The position numbers were made by a program, and so were the translations under genes. A model generated the notes under the pieces. The model was given only the letters and a program-made list of their open reading frames with translations, searched no databases and was not told the origin of the DNA. Source: Scolanthus callimorphus (lineage: Eukaryota; Cnidaria; Anthozoa; Actiniaria; Edwardsiidae). Taken from it: a stretch of DNA of 64,000 nt. The number at the start of each line of letters is the position of its first letter. The stretch's first letter is position 1. Where the stretch lies: contig CM066913.1 of assembly GCA_033964015.1 (NCBI GenBank), positions 11,650,953 to 11,714,952 on the forward strand. The letters are read 5' to 3'. Positions 48,617-62,904 of the stretch are shown piece by piece.

Positions 48617-50744
48617 CTTGCTCAGTAAGCTGGTCTTAGCTGATTTGATTTTCAAATAATCTGGTTATGCTGTGAACCCTTACTCGACAGACAAGAGAGT
48701 GTTGCTTCACGGAAAACATTTGCCACTTTTATACCCTCTACTTTCTTAAATCTCGAGGTTACCAAAGCTAATTATTTCTAATTTCGATCCCCTTGAATGC
48801 GGCTCTTCAAGGATAAACCTAACGAGGTTTTGTGCGATGATCTCTAGTAAATTCCGTGAAGCACCAATTAGAGTTGGAGCACGTGGCCGCACTTCCCCTG
48901 CTCTCGCGCTCATGCTCTCAACACTTCCTGGGTAAGCGCCCATAGTTCCTCGGCTTGCAATCTTTGTGCCCTTGATATATTTATTTCTGATTAGTTAACC
49001 GGGGGTAAGTTAATGCAGTAAAATTCATGACTGGGGAGCATTTCAAAGGGCGCACTCGGTTGAAGTGCTGAGCTGGCAATGTTATGTCTGAACAACTTTG
49101 GGCGATTCTTTTATGCCCTGCTTTATATCCTTGCTTTTTGTGAGATTTTGCCTCATTTTTTGCTGTCTAGGTTTAATAATTGTATGATAATTGTTGTCGT
49201 GTGCAATCCCGTAAATTGCCCGTTAGCAGGTTCGTATAATTCGGAAATATACGGGTCTAGCGGTGTCTTTCGATGCACTCGAGATGGGGCGATAGTATTT
49301 CATTCCGTGCCAAGGGCCTAAACATTAAGAGCATTAAATTCGTAATTCGGGTGGCTTTTTTGCCAGTTTATTGGGCATCACTATCCACGTATCCATTAAT
49401 CAGATTTTTGCTTCCTTTTAAATGCTTTTGAAGAAGTCTGGTTCTATTTGTCGCGTTGCTTACTCCTAACCCCGATGTTCCATCTTTTTCGCGCTTTTTA
49501 TTAGCTTTTATATTGTCAACGGTTCTTTATTTGCAGAGATCTGTTTCGTTATGTAATCATTCAGGTGATCAAAGCAAGTGACACCGCTTTGCAACGAATC
49601 GCCCAGTTCCTTTCGTCGGTTACAATTTCTAAAATAGATAGTGTTCATTTCACGTACGCAACTTGGGTTATTATGCTGATTATTTGTCTAAAGTATCCGA
49701 TTTTCGTTTTGAAGCGTGGGCGAAGTGTTCGAGTGGTTTCTCTTTACCGATGCAATAGACATGTTACCGACGCGAGTGAGCCAGAATTCCATTTTTCTGG
49801 CTCTTTCAGTAAAACAAACATGGAATTTTTTACCGAGGCAAGCTGGCTACGGGCCTGACACAACTATTAATGATCTAGTTTTATATGAACCGTGCACTCC
49901 CCAAACTAAATGCACTTCAGGAGCACGAAATCCGTGCTCGGCTAGCCCAAGTAAAGGGGTCGTGTGATAATAACTCCGCATCAGGGCCCGAACATGTGCT
50001 CGACAATGGCGACTAAATTTGGGGATTTGGCGACCAAAATTTTAGAGCTAGTCGCCAATGGTACCCCATCGTTCTGAGTTCAGCTGAGATCCACGTTTAT
50101 GTGGCGACTAAATTTTACTTTGTGGCGACTAAAAGTTTTGAATTAGTCGCCAATGGCACCTAGCGAAAAAAGTTAATGTCGGGTCCTGCGCACGATTAGT
50201 CAGAGCGACAAACATCCTCGGCTGCTCCCCGTGAGTCCACAACATTTTGACCACTTTATTACGTCATTCCGTGGTATATAAGTGGACATACCACGGAAAA
50301 TCAGAGGACAATTGTTAAGAGGCGCATGGATATTTTCCAAGTTTCGGTTGCATTGTAAATTCTCGAATGTATAGATTCGGTCGATCGCGTTTCACGGGGT
50401 TGGCTGGCTTAAATTTCGTTTCATGAACACAACAAATGATGCATTTAATGTTTCGACCAATAGCTTATTCTCGTTTCTCAAAAAAGCCTTTACCATCCTG
50501 AAAGTTCGCATTTGAGTAGCAAGTGCTTTTCATCTTTACAGAGTTAGTCTCCCTCTATTATGATCTTTCCACTATAGTAAAACCTCTTAGTCTTCACGGT
50601 TAACAACATGACACATCGACAGGTTCTCGCGTTAAGATTTTATTCTTAACCGTTAAAATACATCACGATTTCATTAAGGTTTTAAATATTAAACATCAAC
50701 AACTTCCTTAATATGGGGTCTGTCTGTCTAGTTTTGGAAAATTC
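48617..50744. other. Intergenic, no gene seen
   Basis: No exon is supported. A repeat at about 49985-50185 contains GGCGACTAAATTTT and its inverse with TTAGTCGCCAATGG in several orientations, a MITE-like unit. A hairpin CCGTGGTAT...ATACCACGG around a TATATAAG is at about 50271-50299. Confidence 0.5.
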
Positions 50745-50808
50745 GATTGACCTCATCAGATGATAAACAAGAGTTTTAGTTCATCATCATCATTACACCA
50801 AGATAATC
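50745..50808 (-). promoter_or_regulatory. Candidate SECIS-like hairpin downstream of MSRA
   Basis: Minus-strand order: GATTATCTT, then TAATGA, a TGATGAAC stem arm, a loop with AAAA, a GTTTATCATC return arm, TGAT, then GAGGTCAATC that can pair with the first arm. This gives an ATGA/TGAT quartet with A-rich apical loop, as in eukaryotic SECIS elements. Weaknesses: helix II is short with a two-base bulge, the lower internal loop is uneven, and it lies about 1.05 kb past the stop with a MITE in between. Treat it as a lead only. Confidence 0.25.
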
Positions 50809-51187
50809 CCTCGCAAAACAGACAAGCAGCCCCCAGTAGCACATGTGGGGACACATGCAGCAACTGTGGTTTAGAAAATAGGTTTTCAATCTTTTACAGT
50901 AGCATTTGCATTGCATATTTACGGAAATAAATAATTCACCTTTTGAAGCTCACTCACAGGCCAGTCAATCACCTTAATGTCTAAAAAGTTATATATTATC
51001 CAACCTGTGTTTTTGTGAAAATAGGTGACCTGTGTTTAGAGGAGTACAACAAATAGGTTCTCCAGTTTTACTTCTTTCATATTTGAACTTTTCTTGGTGC
51101 TAATAGAATATGATACTACCCGGAGGGATGACTCCCATATTTTTTGGTCGGGGATGATCGTCGGGAATTTTCAGTTTCACCCCTAAA

Positions 51188-51498
51188 GGCCGGTTTACAC
51201 TTGCGATTTGTATTGCATTTGTCGCGGCGATTTTTCTCGCGCGGAGTTGCAATTCCAACTCTCTAGTGTAAACGAGATGCAAATCCGGTGCGATTTCTGT
51301 GCTCTCTTTTCTTCAAATCGCATCAAGTTGCAAGGAGTTTCGAACATGTTTGAAATCTCTGCGACAAAAATCGCGGCAGATCGCGCCGAGTTGCACATAG
51401 TTTACATTAGTGATTTTGAGTTGACGCGTACGTGCGAGAAAAATCGCCGCGACTCAAGCGACAAAAATTGCAGCAAAAATTGCTAGTGTAAACGGGCC
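51188..51498. repeat. MITE with GGTTTACACT ends
   Basis: GGCCGGTTTACACTTGCGAT at the left is inverted at the right as AGTGTAAACGGGCC. Internal CTAGTGTAAACGAG and GCGACAAAAATCGC motifs add further folding. Adjacent GACGATCATCCCCGACC repeats at 51108-51180 and 51731-51770 also occur at 7070-7115. Confidence 0.8.
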
Positions 51499-51853
51499 TG
51501 AAAAGATAACAAAAAGGGCGTGGCTCAAATATTTTAATACCCTAAAAGATACCCTAAAATGCTGTCTTTAAAGTTGTTTAATTTATCGTCTTGTCAACAA
51601 GTACTCTCTCTATTTCTTGAAGGTTTGCCGCCGTGTTAGAGCCCTAAAAGATACCAATCTACATTAAATTGCAGATCACGGTCACTCCTAAATGAGACCA
51701 AAACCCATTATTTTAACCCCTAAAAGATACGACGATCATCCCCGACCAAACAATATGGGAGTCCCCCCCCCTGGGTGTTTCTATGATATTTATATTGCTT
51801 TTCTATGTGTAATCTAATTTTTCTGAGCTATTTTTAAATAAACTCTAAAGAGT

Positions 51854-54543
51854 TTAAACTATCACTTTCAGTAGACCATCAATGTTTTCAATGGCATCTG
51901 GATGAACCCACTGGTATTGCCTCAGCTCATTCCGGATCCATTCTGCACTAGCAAGACCTGCTGCATAGCCATTGAGTCGAGCTGCCACAAGGGAATTCTT
52001 CAACTGTTCATCTGAGAGATTTTCCATCCACGGCATAATTGTTTTATTTTGTCTAAGTCTGTACTTTTGATGGTAACTATGAAAAAGAAAAGAGAATTGC
52101 CAACAGAATAAATAATTTGCCTGAAAACCTTTCCACAGGGCATGGGTATCGAATTTCTTTGAATAAGGATAAATTTTCAAGAATCATTTTCCAGAAATAT
52201 CTGCATTCTCCTTCAGGGACAGAGTTCCTTTTACCGGTAATTTGTTTAACAACATCCCCTAGGCTCTGGTGCTTTTTAGGAAGGGGGTCCAGAAACAAGT
52301 GCTGTTCGATATCCTGACTCCAAGGACAATGTGGAACAGAATAGAAAAGGTGCTTGGTGTCGATGTGCAGCAGGCAAGAAAGATGATGACGGCGAAGGCT
52401 GATTTCCTGCGACTGCTGCGACTGTCCACGACGCCACATCCCACCTGTGTTTTTATTAGTATTTCTTTGTCTAATTAGTTTAGATGTCTACATAGAAGCA
52501 CAGCTTGATTTTGTAGTTACCCGTTTGCATCAGCATGAAATCTAATGTGTGACAAATAAAATAACAGGCACGGATTGATGAGTCTCTGTAGAGGTGTGCT
52601 TTGAGTGTCCCTGGGGAATGTTGTATATTCCTTTCCCTGAAAATGATCTTTTTAAAAGCTTAATCCTGTGGGTTACAAATAGCCTGAAATTCAGCCGTCT
52701 CTTCACTCTCAATCGTACCTCACTTTGTGAAACAGGATTTTCTTATCCATTTTTAAATCACAGCCAAGAAAAAAAACATTGTTTTCCAACATTTCCAAGA
52801 TTTGCTGCCTGGCTGGCTGGCTGGCTTGGGAATTTTCGCATGGCTTTTGCATGGGGGATTGTGTGTTGTCATGCAATTGTTCGCCTGCACGTCTTACTGA
52901 GAAACTCAATTTTGGGTCAGTAAATTTATTTATTTATCTTACTTATGTAATGGATGAGAAAATCTCAAGGTGAATTAAGATGTCTCCTCTCCCAAGTGAG
53001 GTACAATCGAAGGGACAGCTGAAATGCAGGCTAGGTTACAAATGGGGTGAAAGCAGAGGTGCATGTAAAAGTAAGTCCTTGAAGCAGAATATCCCACTTT
53101 TTTTTGACCAGCTGGGGAGAGCAGTGTGTTACTTTTTTAGGGTGGATAGATAGATACGGAATATCTTACTCTTCAGCATCATAGAATCTTGATGCATCCT
53201 CAATGACTGTCAACACTTTTCCCTTCTTTATCTTCTTTCTCATCTCTTTCAGTGACTTCTTTGCAATAGAACGCTGCTTTTCACTATGAACGAAGATAAC
53301 AGATCTATACTGCTGAGTTTGCTTCTCTGTTGGATCATGTTGTGACCAGAATAATTGTAAGAGATCCTGATAAGACACTTCAGCAGGGTTGAAAACAATC
53401 TGTATGCTCTCTGTATGGTCTCCCCTGTAAAAATGAATAAAAATTAAAAAATATATGTTCCGTTTAATATTTGGAATGGGTATTGTTGAAAAAATTATGA
53501 TTCTGTTAATTTTTAAGTGAAAAAAATGGGGAGAGCACAATATTTTGCTACCAAATATAGTGCTGTTCATGTTGATGTCATTCATTTTCATTAATGTGCC
53601 AACCAGAGATCGCTGGTTCACAGAACAAAGCACATTGAATCTATAGTTGGCACATTAGCATAAGAATGAAAATATTGATAAACAGCGAGTAGCACTATGC
53701 CCAAACTTCATATTTTTAAACCCTCATATACCACATTCCTTACAGAAGTTTCAAACCCGAAAATGAGTGGGCCCAAAACAGTCCCTTTAGGGACCCCAGG
53801 AGTTAACTGACTTGGGTCTCTCCCCTGTTTGACTCCTGTGAGTTAGCCATGACCCAACCCACATACAGCCGCTCTAGAGTGACCCTGTCAAGGCTTTAGA
53901 GAAATCTAACAGTATACAATCTGTTTGATAGCCATGATTGTATCCTTGCACATTTACCCCCTTTGCAAGGCCCCCCATTTTAATGCATCCAGCTCTAAAT
54001 GAGTCATTTGGCAAACAAAAATGGAAAGAATGTGTGTGCTGCATTAGTTGTATGACCATTTCCTAAAATGAAGAGTGCGTGTGCGATTCCAACTGGAATG
54101 CTTTTACACATTTATCTCCTTGCCTCCAAGCAACCAATCACCATGCCAAACGTACTCGGAAAAAAGAAATGTCGATTTTCGTTTCTAAATGGCTTTCATA
54201 CGTTTTTATTGTTAAAAACTTATGGCTAACTAAGTACTCCTGGCAGTTATCTACTATCTGTGTTATCTAGAAATTCTCACAATTTAGTGTATGTAGGATT
54301 TTCACTCGTCCCTCCAGTGAAGCCAACTTTGGTCTGCCGGACACCCTTCACAACACCATAGCGAGCATCCGGACCCCAAAATCAGTTAACAGCGAATGTA
54401 GCTACGGCTAAACCGGACGGCGAGACAACACGGACTGCTCTGGGATTATGCCTTTCAGAGTTAGGACTCAAATAGTAGATGCTAACGACTGAAATCGTGA
54501 AAACTCCAAGGAAGATTTTCAAAAGAGAAGCGCGGGTCACCAT
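51854..54543 (-). CDS. MSRA: Peptide-methionine (S)-S-oxide reductase, probable selenoprotein
   Basis: MsrA reduces methionine-S-sulfoxide in proteins. Three exons: 54281-54543, 53170-53424 and 51854-52076, phase-consistent, 247 codons including the stop. The start ATG at 54543 gives an N-terminal hydrophobic stretch (about residues 7-25, KIFLGVFTISVVSIYYL) suggesting a signal anchor or secretion. The motif ATFAVN-TGA-FWGPDARYGVV places an in-frame TGA at codon 54, exactly at the catalytic cysteine (normally GCFWG). Other active-site residues are kept: NPTY, the Glu in HTESIQIVF, and FYDAEEDYHQKY. Also present are QHDPTEKQTQQYRSVIF and a long helical C-terminus. No cysteine exists anywhere in the translated frame, so no resolving cysteine either. 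With Sec at codon 54 the enzyme is complete; without it there is no nucleophile. Neighbour SMIM7 starts 346 bp away, head to head. Confidence 0.9.
54382..54384 (-). other. MSRA: In-frame TGA at the MsrA catalytic position (candidate Sec codon)
   Basis: Codon 54 reads TGA between GTTAAC and TTTTGGGGTCC. Coding identity on both sides is unmistakable MsrA, and the two downstream exons keep the frame open for a further 193 codons. Confidence 0.8.
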
Positions 54544-54888
54544 CTTGTCACTTTCTCACTCGCGGTCAAGCGCGCTAGAGGTCTGGGCCTACCATGACAA
54601 ACAAGGGAGGGGAGGGGGCTGTTTATTAAATCAAACTAATTACAAAACGTTTTTTGCTCGTAACACGAAAAACATATTTTTTTCGCTAAACTATTTCATC
54701 ATATTATGCTATCTGCTTTATTATTCTATAGCATTAGAAATTTGTTGACAGTTTCCAGATTGAATCGATCCGAGTACAATCTACACAGCCTCCCCTGCTT
54801 AGTAAAGTGTTGCTCTTCGCGGCTTGGCTACTAAGCTGCCACCTCAGAAGAAAACAAGAGAAGAAAGCCAAATAGTTTGGTGTGCAAA
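54544..54888. promoter_or_regulatory. MSRA/SMIM7 divergent intergenic region
   Basis: About 345 bp between the ATGs of MSRA (-) and SMIM7 (+) with no repeat element. A shared promoter is inferred from spacing only. Confidence 0.4.
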
Positions 54889-57753
<2,865 letters not shown>

Positions 57754-59040
57754 CAAAGCATCCAGTTTCCAGAATTTTAAAAAAGCTGAAATTATATTGA
57801 ACTTGGCAGTCATGGATGGCCAACGAGAAAGTGGGCATGTTTGACCATGACACTGAAGTGGGGGCTACTCATTCAGGGAAAGGAAACATGATGGAAGTCC
57901 AGATCTGTTAGGGAATAAAGTTTTACTGTAAATATGAGATATACAATAGAACAGCAGATCCTATATCACATGGAAGACATTGCTAGTTCAGGGAAATATA
58001 AACCTTTCATTATATAAGGCACCACCACCCCCTTCCCAAGCAGAAGAAGCTGATTATTCTGTAGAATATAAGTTTGTGGCATGCCCACAAAAATGTCTAG
58101 GTATGACCCTATTAGGTGAGGTTGTAGGTGCTAGCTAGCTCGACAGGTGTGCTACATGTACACAATGCCAGTAGTCTTGTGGACGTGTGATAAGAGTGTT
58201 AATCATGCAGTAAAATGCTAAATGTTGTGCACAGCCTCCTCCTTTAGGCAGTGCTTAGCTTATAAAGAAAAATATTGACTGAGCCTTTATTGACCTATTG
58301 TGCGATCCAGAAACTGTACCTGGCCCACCCCTTACATAAAGCCTTTATACCCCCTCACCCTTGAGTTTGCGAAGTACAAAGATACTAGAATAGACACTCC
58401 TACCCATGCAATCAGTGGCGTACGCAGCCTACAGGTCACGGGACTGAACATTTTTGTGGGGACTTTGGTACAACGGACTGTACTGCATTCATGAGGTTGG
58501 CCTGTAGATTTGCAAAATCCTGCGTATGCCCGTGGCTGTGACTTTTTTTAAATCCTGGGTACGCCCCTGCCAATGGGAATTATTTATATTTTCGGAATTG
58601 CACATTTATGGTGGGCAAATTGTAAAAATTGGGTTTTGTGATATGTAAAATAAAATGTGAAAGATCATTTGTACTGTATTGAGTTGTCCGTATTAGCTGA
58701 TGTTTCTCTACTGTGGGTAAGATAAACCTCTTATCAACCACCCCGGATTAGGGATATAAAAATGTGCCCTATATTAAAGACATTGATCTTATTCTGAAAT
58801 AGAGTACTTCTGAAATTCCAGTGGATATATGTAACAGGGAATTCTAAGCATTTGTATGGGGATGCTACGCCCAGACTCTGGACCCCTTAGGAAAAAGGTC
58901 CTTTAATATACTGAATTGAGAAAAAGGCCCCCCTTTCCCTTTGTCATAATTCTTGCAAAAATGCATGTGTTAAATATCTGTAATACCATGATCACCTCGG
59001 TTTCTTTTGTTCTCCGAGGGACGTTTACTAGCTAAATTCC

Positions 59041-59272
59041 CTCATTATAAATGCAAGGGGATTTTACTAGACAGAAGAATCCTTTGTCTTTACTAAATTT
59101 CCCTCTCGTGACGTCATCAGGGAAATTTAGTAAAAGACAACGGATTCTTTTGTCTACTAAATTTCCCTCATTACTATGTACATAGTTAGTAGAGGGGAAT
59201 GGTTATGCTATGTAAGGGAAATTTAGTAGACAAAAGAATCCTTTGTCTTTACTAAATTTCCCTTGCATTTAG
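59041..59272. repeat. Cluster of palindromic AAATTTAGTA units
   Basis: Several copies of GGGAAATTTAGTARACAAAA and its inverse TTTTGTCTACTAAATTTCCC alternate here. Each unit is itself a near-palindrome centred on GAATCCTTTG, giving several competing hairpins. Confidence 0.85.
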
Positions 59273-59689
59273 GGGAAGGTGAATAGGTTTGCGGATCGGC
59301 GGATTTGGGCCTAAATAGCACACGGATTACGGATTTTAAGAAAAACTCGAGCGGATTTTCGGATTCTCAAAACGTACCGGATCGCGGATCTATTGAAAAT
59401 TCGACTTCGGATTTCGGATTCTGATAATCGCAACTACGGATTGTTGACTGTAGGGTCTGTAGACAAATAGCCCTGGATGTTCGAATTTGTAGGCCGTTAA
59501 TATGCTTTAGTATTTCACATACTTAATTTCGCAAACCTAATAAAAATTTCGGCGCGCTTCGCGCGCATAAACAATTACACTACCCCCGCGCCATTTATAG
59601 AACATGTGTATCTTGACGAGGAAAAATTAAGTCTCCCAAAAATGCCCTCAGTAAAGTCACTATGATTGAAGAAGACCCCTTAGATACTT

Positions 59690-59928
59690 CCATTTTCGTT
59701 TAACCCTGAAGCTTGACCATTTTTTTTTTGCGTAGGTTTCATTTCAAACGTGCATGTTTTGTCGTGAAGTTGTCGCGTTTCTTGCTCGCTGATTGACTGA
59801 AAAATAACGGTCAAAACAGCAGCCAAACAGCGAGCGAGAAACGCGACAACTTCTCGTCAAAATGTGCACGTTTGAAACGTAAACCTACGCGAAAAAAATC
59901 GCCACGCTTTAGGTTTGAACTAAAATGG
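59690..59928. repeat. MITE with CCATTTTCGTT ends, copy 1
   Basis: CCATTTTCGTTTAACCCTGA at the left is inverted at the right (GGTTTGAACTAAAATGG). Inner arms GTTGTCGCGTTTCTTGCTCG and inverse. The second copy is at 63017-63252. Confidence 0.85.
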
Positions 59929-61059
59929 TAGTAAGCGTGAGTTCGACGTTACAAGTATAGAAAGTCGTCATTTGGGCCGCGCTTCACGCACATGAGAATA
60001 ATAATAATTTCGTCATCAATAAATTTTCGGCGCGCATGAATAACGTAACCTATAGGCTCAGGAGCCCATCAATAGGAGCTTTCATACATAGTTGAGGTAG
60101 CGTATTTCAACGTTTATCTACCCTTTCTGTGAGGCTTGATGAAATGCGTTTATCAAAATGTGGGCTTCGCGCGCAACGAAAGAAAAATGTAACCCCCTCT
60201 TTCTGTAAAATGTCTTCTACTAGGTCAATAGGGGACGGGGGATCACGAAAACCCCGCTAAATAATTACACGTCCCTCAGTAAGAGAAGTTCGTGTATATA
60301 GCGATGCTTTTTTAATTATCAATTGTTTCCATAAATCAAACGTTGCGGATTCGGATTTAGGCGAAAATTTGTGCGGATCGGCGGATTTTCATGAAAAATT
60401 GAACGGATCGACGGATTTGAGGACCCCTATTCACCCCCCCCCCCCCCCCATTTACAATGAGAAATTTAGAAGCCAAAAGCTCTCGTCTTCAACTTATCTC
60501 CTTCTCCAACTTGTTGAGAGAATACTAGTTGAAGACAAAACCCATGTCTTCTAGGCGTAGTCGAATCAAGCGCTGTTGTTACACTGCGCGTATTGGACGA
60601 CTTGCATGCTCAAGCGAACAAAATTTAAATTTTGTTAGCCCTAGTCAGCGTGAGCTCGACTTAGGCGGTGATTACATGAGACCGGTACGAACTCAGAGCA
60701 TTGTAGCGGACACACGTTTCGTGTTTCCCTGTTTAGCCACGCGAGAAACATTGTGCGCTTAACAAATTTGTAGCCGGGACACAAAAGAAATGTTTCTTCG
60801 TAAGACAAGAAACATTTCATGTGTCCAAGACATACGCGTGCGATGTTGCACGCTACATGTGTCCTAGGTAAGTTTATCCGTAGCTTTAGTATTTCGGATG
60901 AGACAAAAAAACCGAGGTTGCCTTCCCTTCTACCCCTGTTCATGGTGAACGCTATAGTTAGTATCCCCTACTACTAACTATGGTAAGAGTAGGGGATTGT
61001 CTCCCGGTGCAATGGCCTGGTCTCGGAGGCAGATACACTGTCAGGGGTCATCCATATAG

Positions 61060-62163
61060 GTCCTAGCGACCATAGTTTGATCTTTGGGATAAGAAAAATA
61101 AATCCTCATAAAAGTTCGCGTGAAAAAGCGAAAACTGTTGAAGTGCGCAACATGAAAAATCTCAATCAACAAAGTTTCATTCGGGATCTACTTACACAAC
61201 CATGGGAACAAATTGTTTTGTGTTCAAACACTAATGAAATGTGGGCTTTGTGGAAACATTTATTTTTAGGTGTGTTTTAATTATTGAGAGAGAGAAGGCT
61301 AAACGCAAGGCAATGATAACAAAGTTGTGTGATGATTGGGAAGCGTACAAAGCTCTCAGGAACAGAGTTAACATTGTCTTGCGTCAGGCTAAAACACGTT
61401 TCTATTGTAACAAGATCTCAAATGAACAGAATAATCCCAAAAGGCTTGGAAAACAATCAATAGTTTACTAGGGCGCTCACAAGAAAATACCATTGTGAAC
61501 GAACTAAAGATTGATGACCAAATTCTAAATTCTCCTGAGGATATATCAGAAACCTTTAATTTGTACTTCTCTAAAATTGGTCCCAATCTAGCAAGCACAA
61601 GTCCTGGTATCACTTTTGAACACTTTATCAGACCTTGTAAATCAAATATGTCACGCTTTCAGCTTGTGGCAGATACAAAGGTATTGAAACTCCTAAACAG
61701 CCTTTCAAATTCAAAAGCCACTGGCTTAGACAAAATATCTGGTAAAATACTGAAAATTGCAGCCTGTGCGATCTCTCCATCACTCACTTATATTTTCAAC
61801 AATGTTTTAATTTCGAGTTGCTTTCCAGATGAGTGGAAATTGGCCAGGGTCCTGCCTCTATTCAAAAAGGGCTCGAGAAATATACCAGACAACTACAGGC
61901 CTATCTCTATTTTGCCAGTAATTAGTAAAGTAATGGAAAAAATCATTTATGAACAGCTTTATTATTACCTCACTGGAAATAAACTACTCTCAGAGCGCCA
62001 ATTTGGATTTCGCAGACAACACTCCACAGCCTTTGCTTTATTAGAGAGCACAAATAGCTGGTACATTAATATGGATAGAAAACAGTTTAATTTGGTTGTG
62101 ATTTTGGACTTGAAAAAGGCATTTGATACCGTGGACCATACAGTTCTGCTTCCGGAAATTTGA
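61060..62163 (+). mobile_element. CR1/Jockey-like LINE fragment, RT domain
   Basis: The reading begins SDHSLI-like (end of an endonuclease), continues through an EN-RT linker in more than one frame, then a 222-codon frame at 61495-62163 with SNSKATGLDKISGKIL, FPDEWKLARVLPLFKKGS, DNYRPISILPVISKVMEKII, LSERQFGFRRQHSTAFALL and LDLKKAFDTVDHTVLL. These are reverse transcriptase motifs 1-3. It stops just after motif A (FDTVDH) and lacks the YADD region, so it is broken at both ends and frameshifted. It is an old copy. Confidence 0.92.
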
Positions 62164-62176
62164 ACTTTATGGTATC

Positions 62177-62211
62177 ACCCCACAACGGTGGGTACGCCAC
62201 CGTTGTGGGGT
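62177..62211. repeat. Perfect 15-bp hairpin
   Basis: ACCCCACAACGGTGG, a GTACG loop, then CCACCGTTGTGGGGT. It lies immediately after the LINE frame and could be a terminator-like fold or insertion scar. Confidence 0.9.
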
Positions 62212-62904
62212 ATAAACAAGGTTCAGTTATACAATAAATAGTGCACACTGGCTCAATGACGAAACTCTTGTTTTCTTAACAGTATTTTATTTCCATACTA
62301 CACGTTTTTCTGTACAAGTATTGATTGTGTGGGATAAGTATTTGATCTATCACGAGTCCGCTCCACTAGCACATCGGAACCTTCATTTCCATTAAGCATT
62401 TTAAGCACCTTATTGTCTCCCGTGCACAGTATACTATAAAATAGAAAACCATGCACAAATTTTGCCAAGGATTTGGGCTTTTAAATCAAGATTCTGAGTG
62501 ACGTGAAGATTCGTCAGCAGTGGCGTAGTCAAAGCTTAATTCAAATTTCCGTTTTTTATTGTATTTTAGTGTTCAAAAAAGAGCCACCCCAGACTACGCC
62601 CCTGGCCATAATATATTTTTAATTTCCTAGGAATATATCGGTCTTTGGTTTCTTGAAAGGGAAAGCAACCAGAGTAACGACAAAACTTGTTTTCATTGTA
62701 TGCGATGCACAATGATTCCAGGACTAAACTTTTCTATTCTTAATCTTATAGCAAAACAACTTCTATTTACACTAATAATTAATTTCTAACTGGTAGATAT
62801 GTTGTATCTACATTTATATTCCTATGATTGTATAGTATATTATGTTGAAAATTCTTTACAATGTCATCTGAATATTAAATACAATATAAGATCAGCTACA
62901 TATG

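Larger units (their letters stand above)
57754..62904. other. SMIM7 3' UTR followed by repeat-rich intergenic DNA
   Basis: About 57754-58670 is the SMIM7 3' UTR. The rest holds the palindromic cluster, a large element at about 59279-60437 (GGTGAATAGG end inverted as CCCCTATTCACC, with CGGATTTCGGAT repeats) that contains the MITE at 59690-59928, the LINE fragment and a hairpin. No cellular gene is seen. Confidence 0.6.

Noticed and set aside
51660..51710. GTGACC...GATCTGCAA stem as a SECIS for MSRA
   Set aside because: The arms pair partly, but there is no facing GA on the 3' side after the stem, so the quartet cannot form.
54382..54384. Reading the MsrA TGA as an ordinary pseudogene stop
   Set aside because: No other lesion exists in the gene, it falls exactly on the nucleophile codon, and the protein has no other cysteine. 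It remains possible only as a base error, which is listed as the refuting test.
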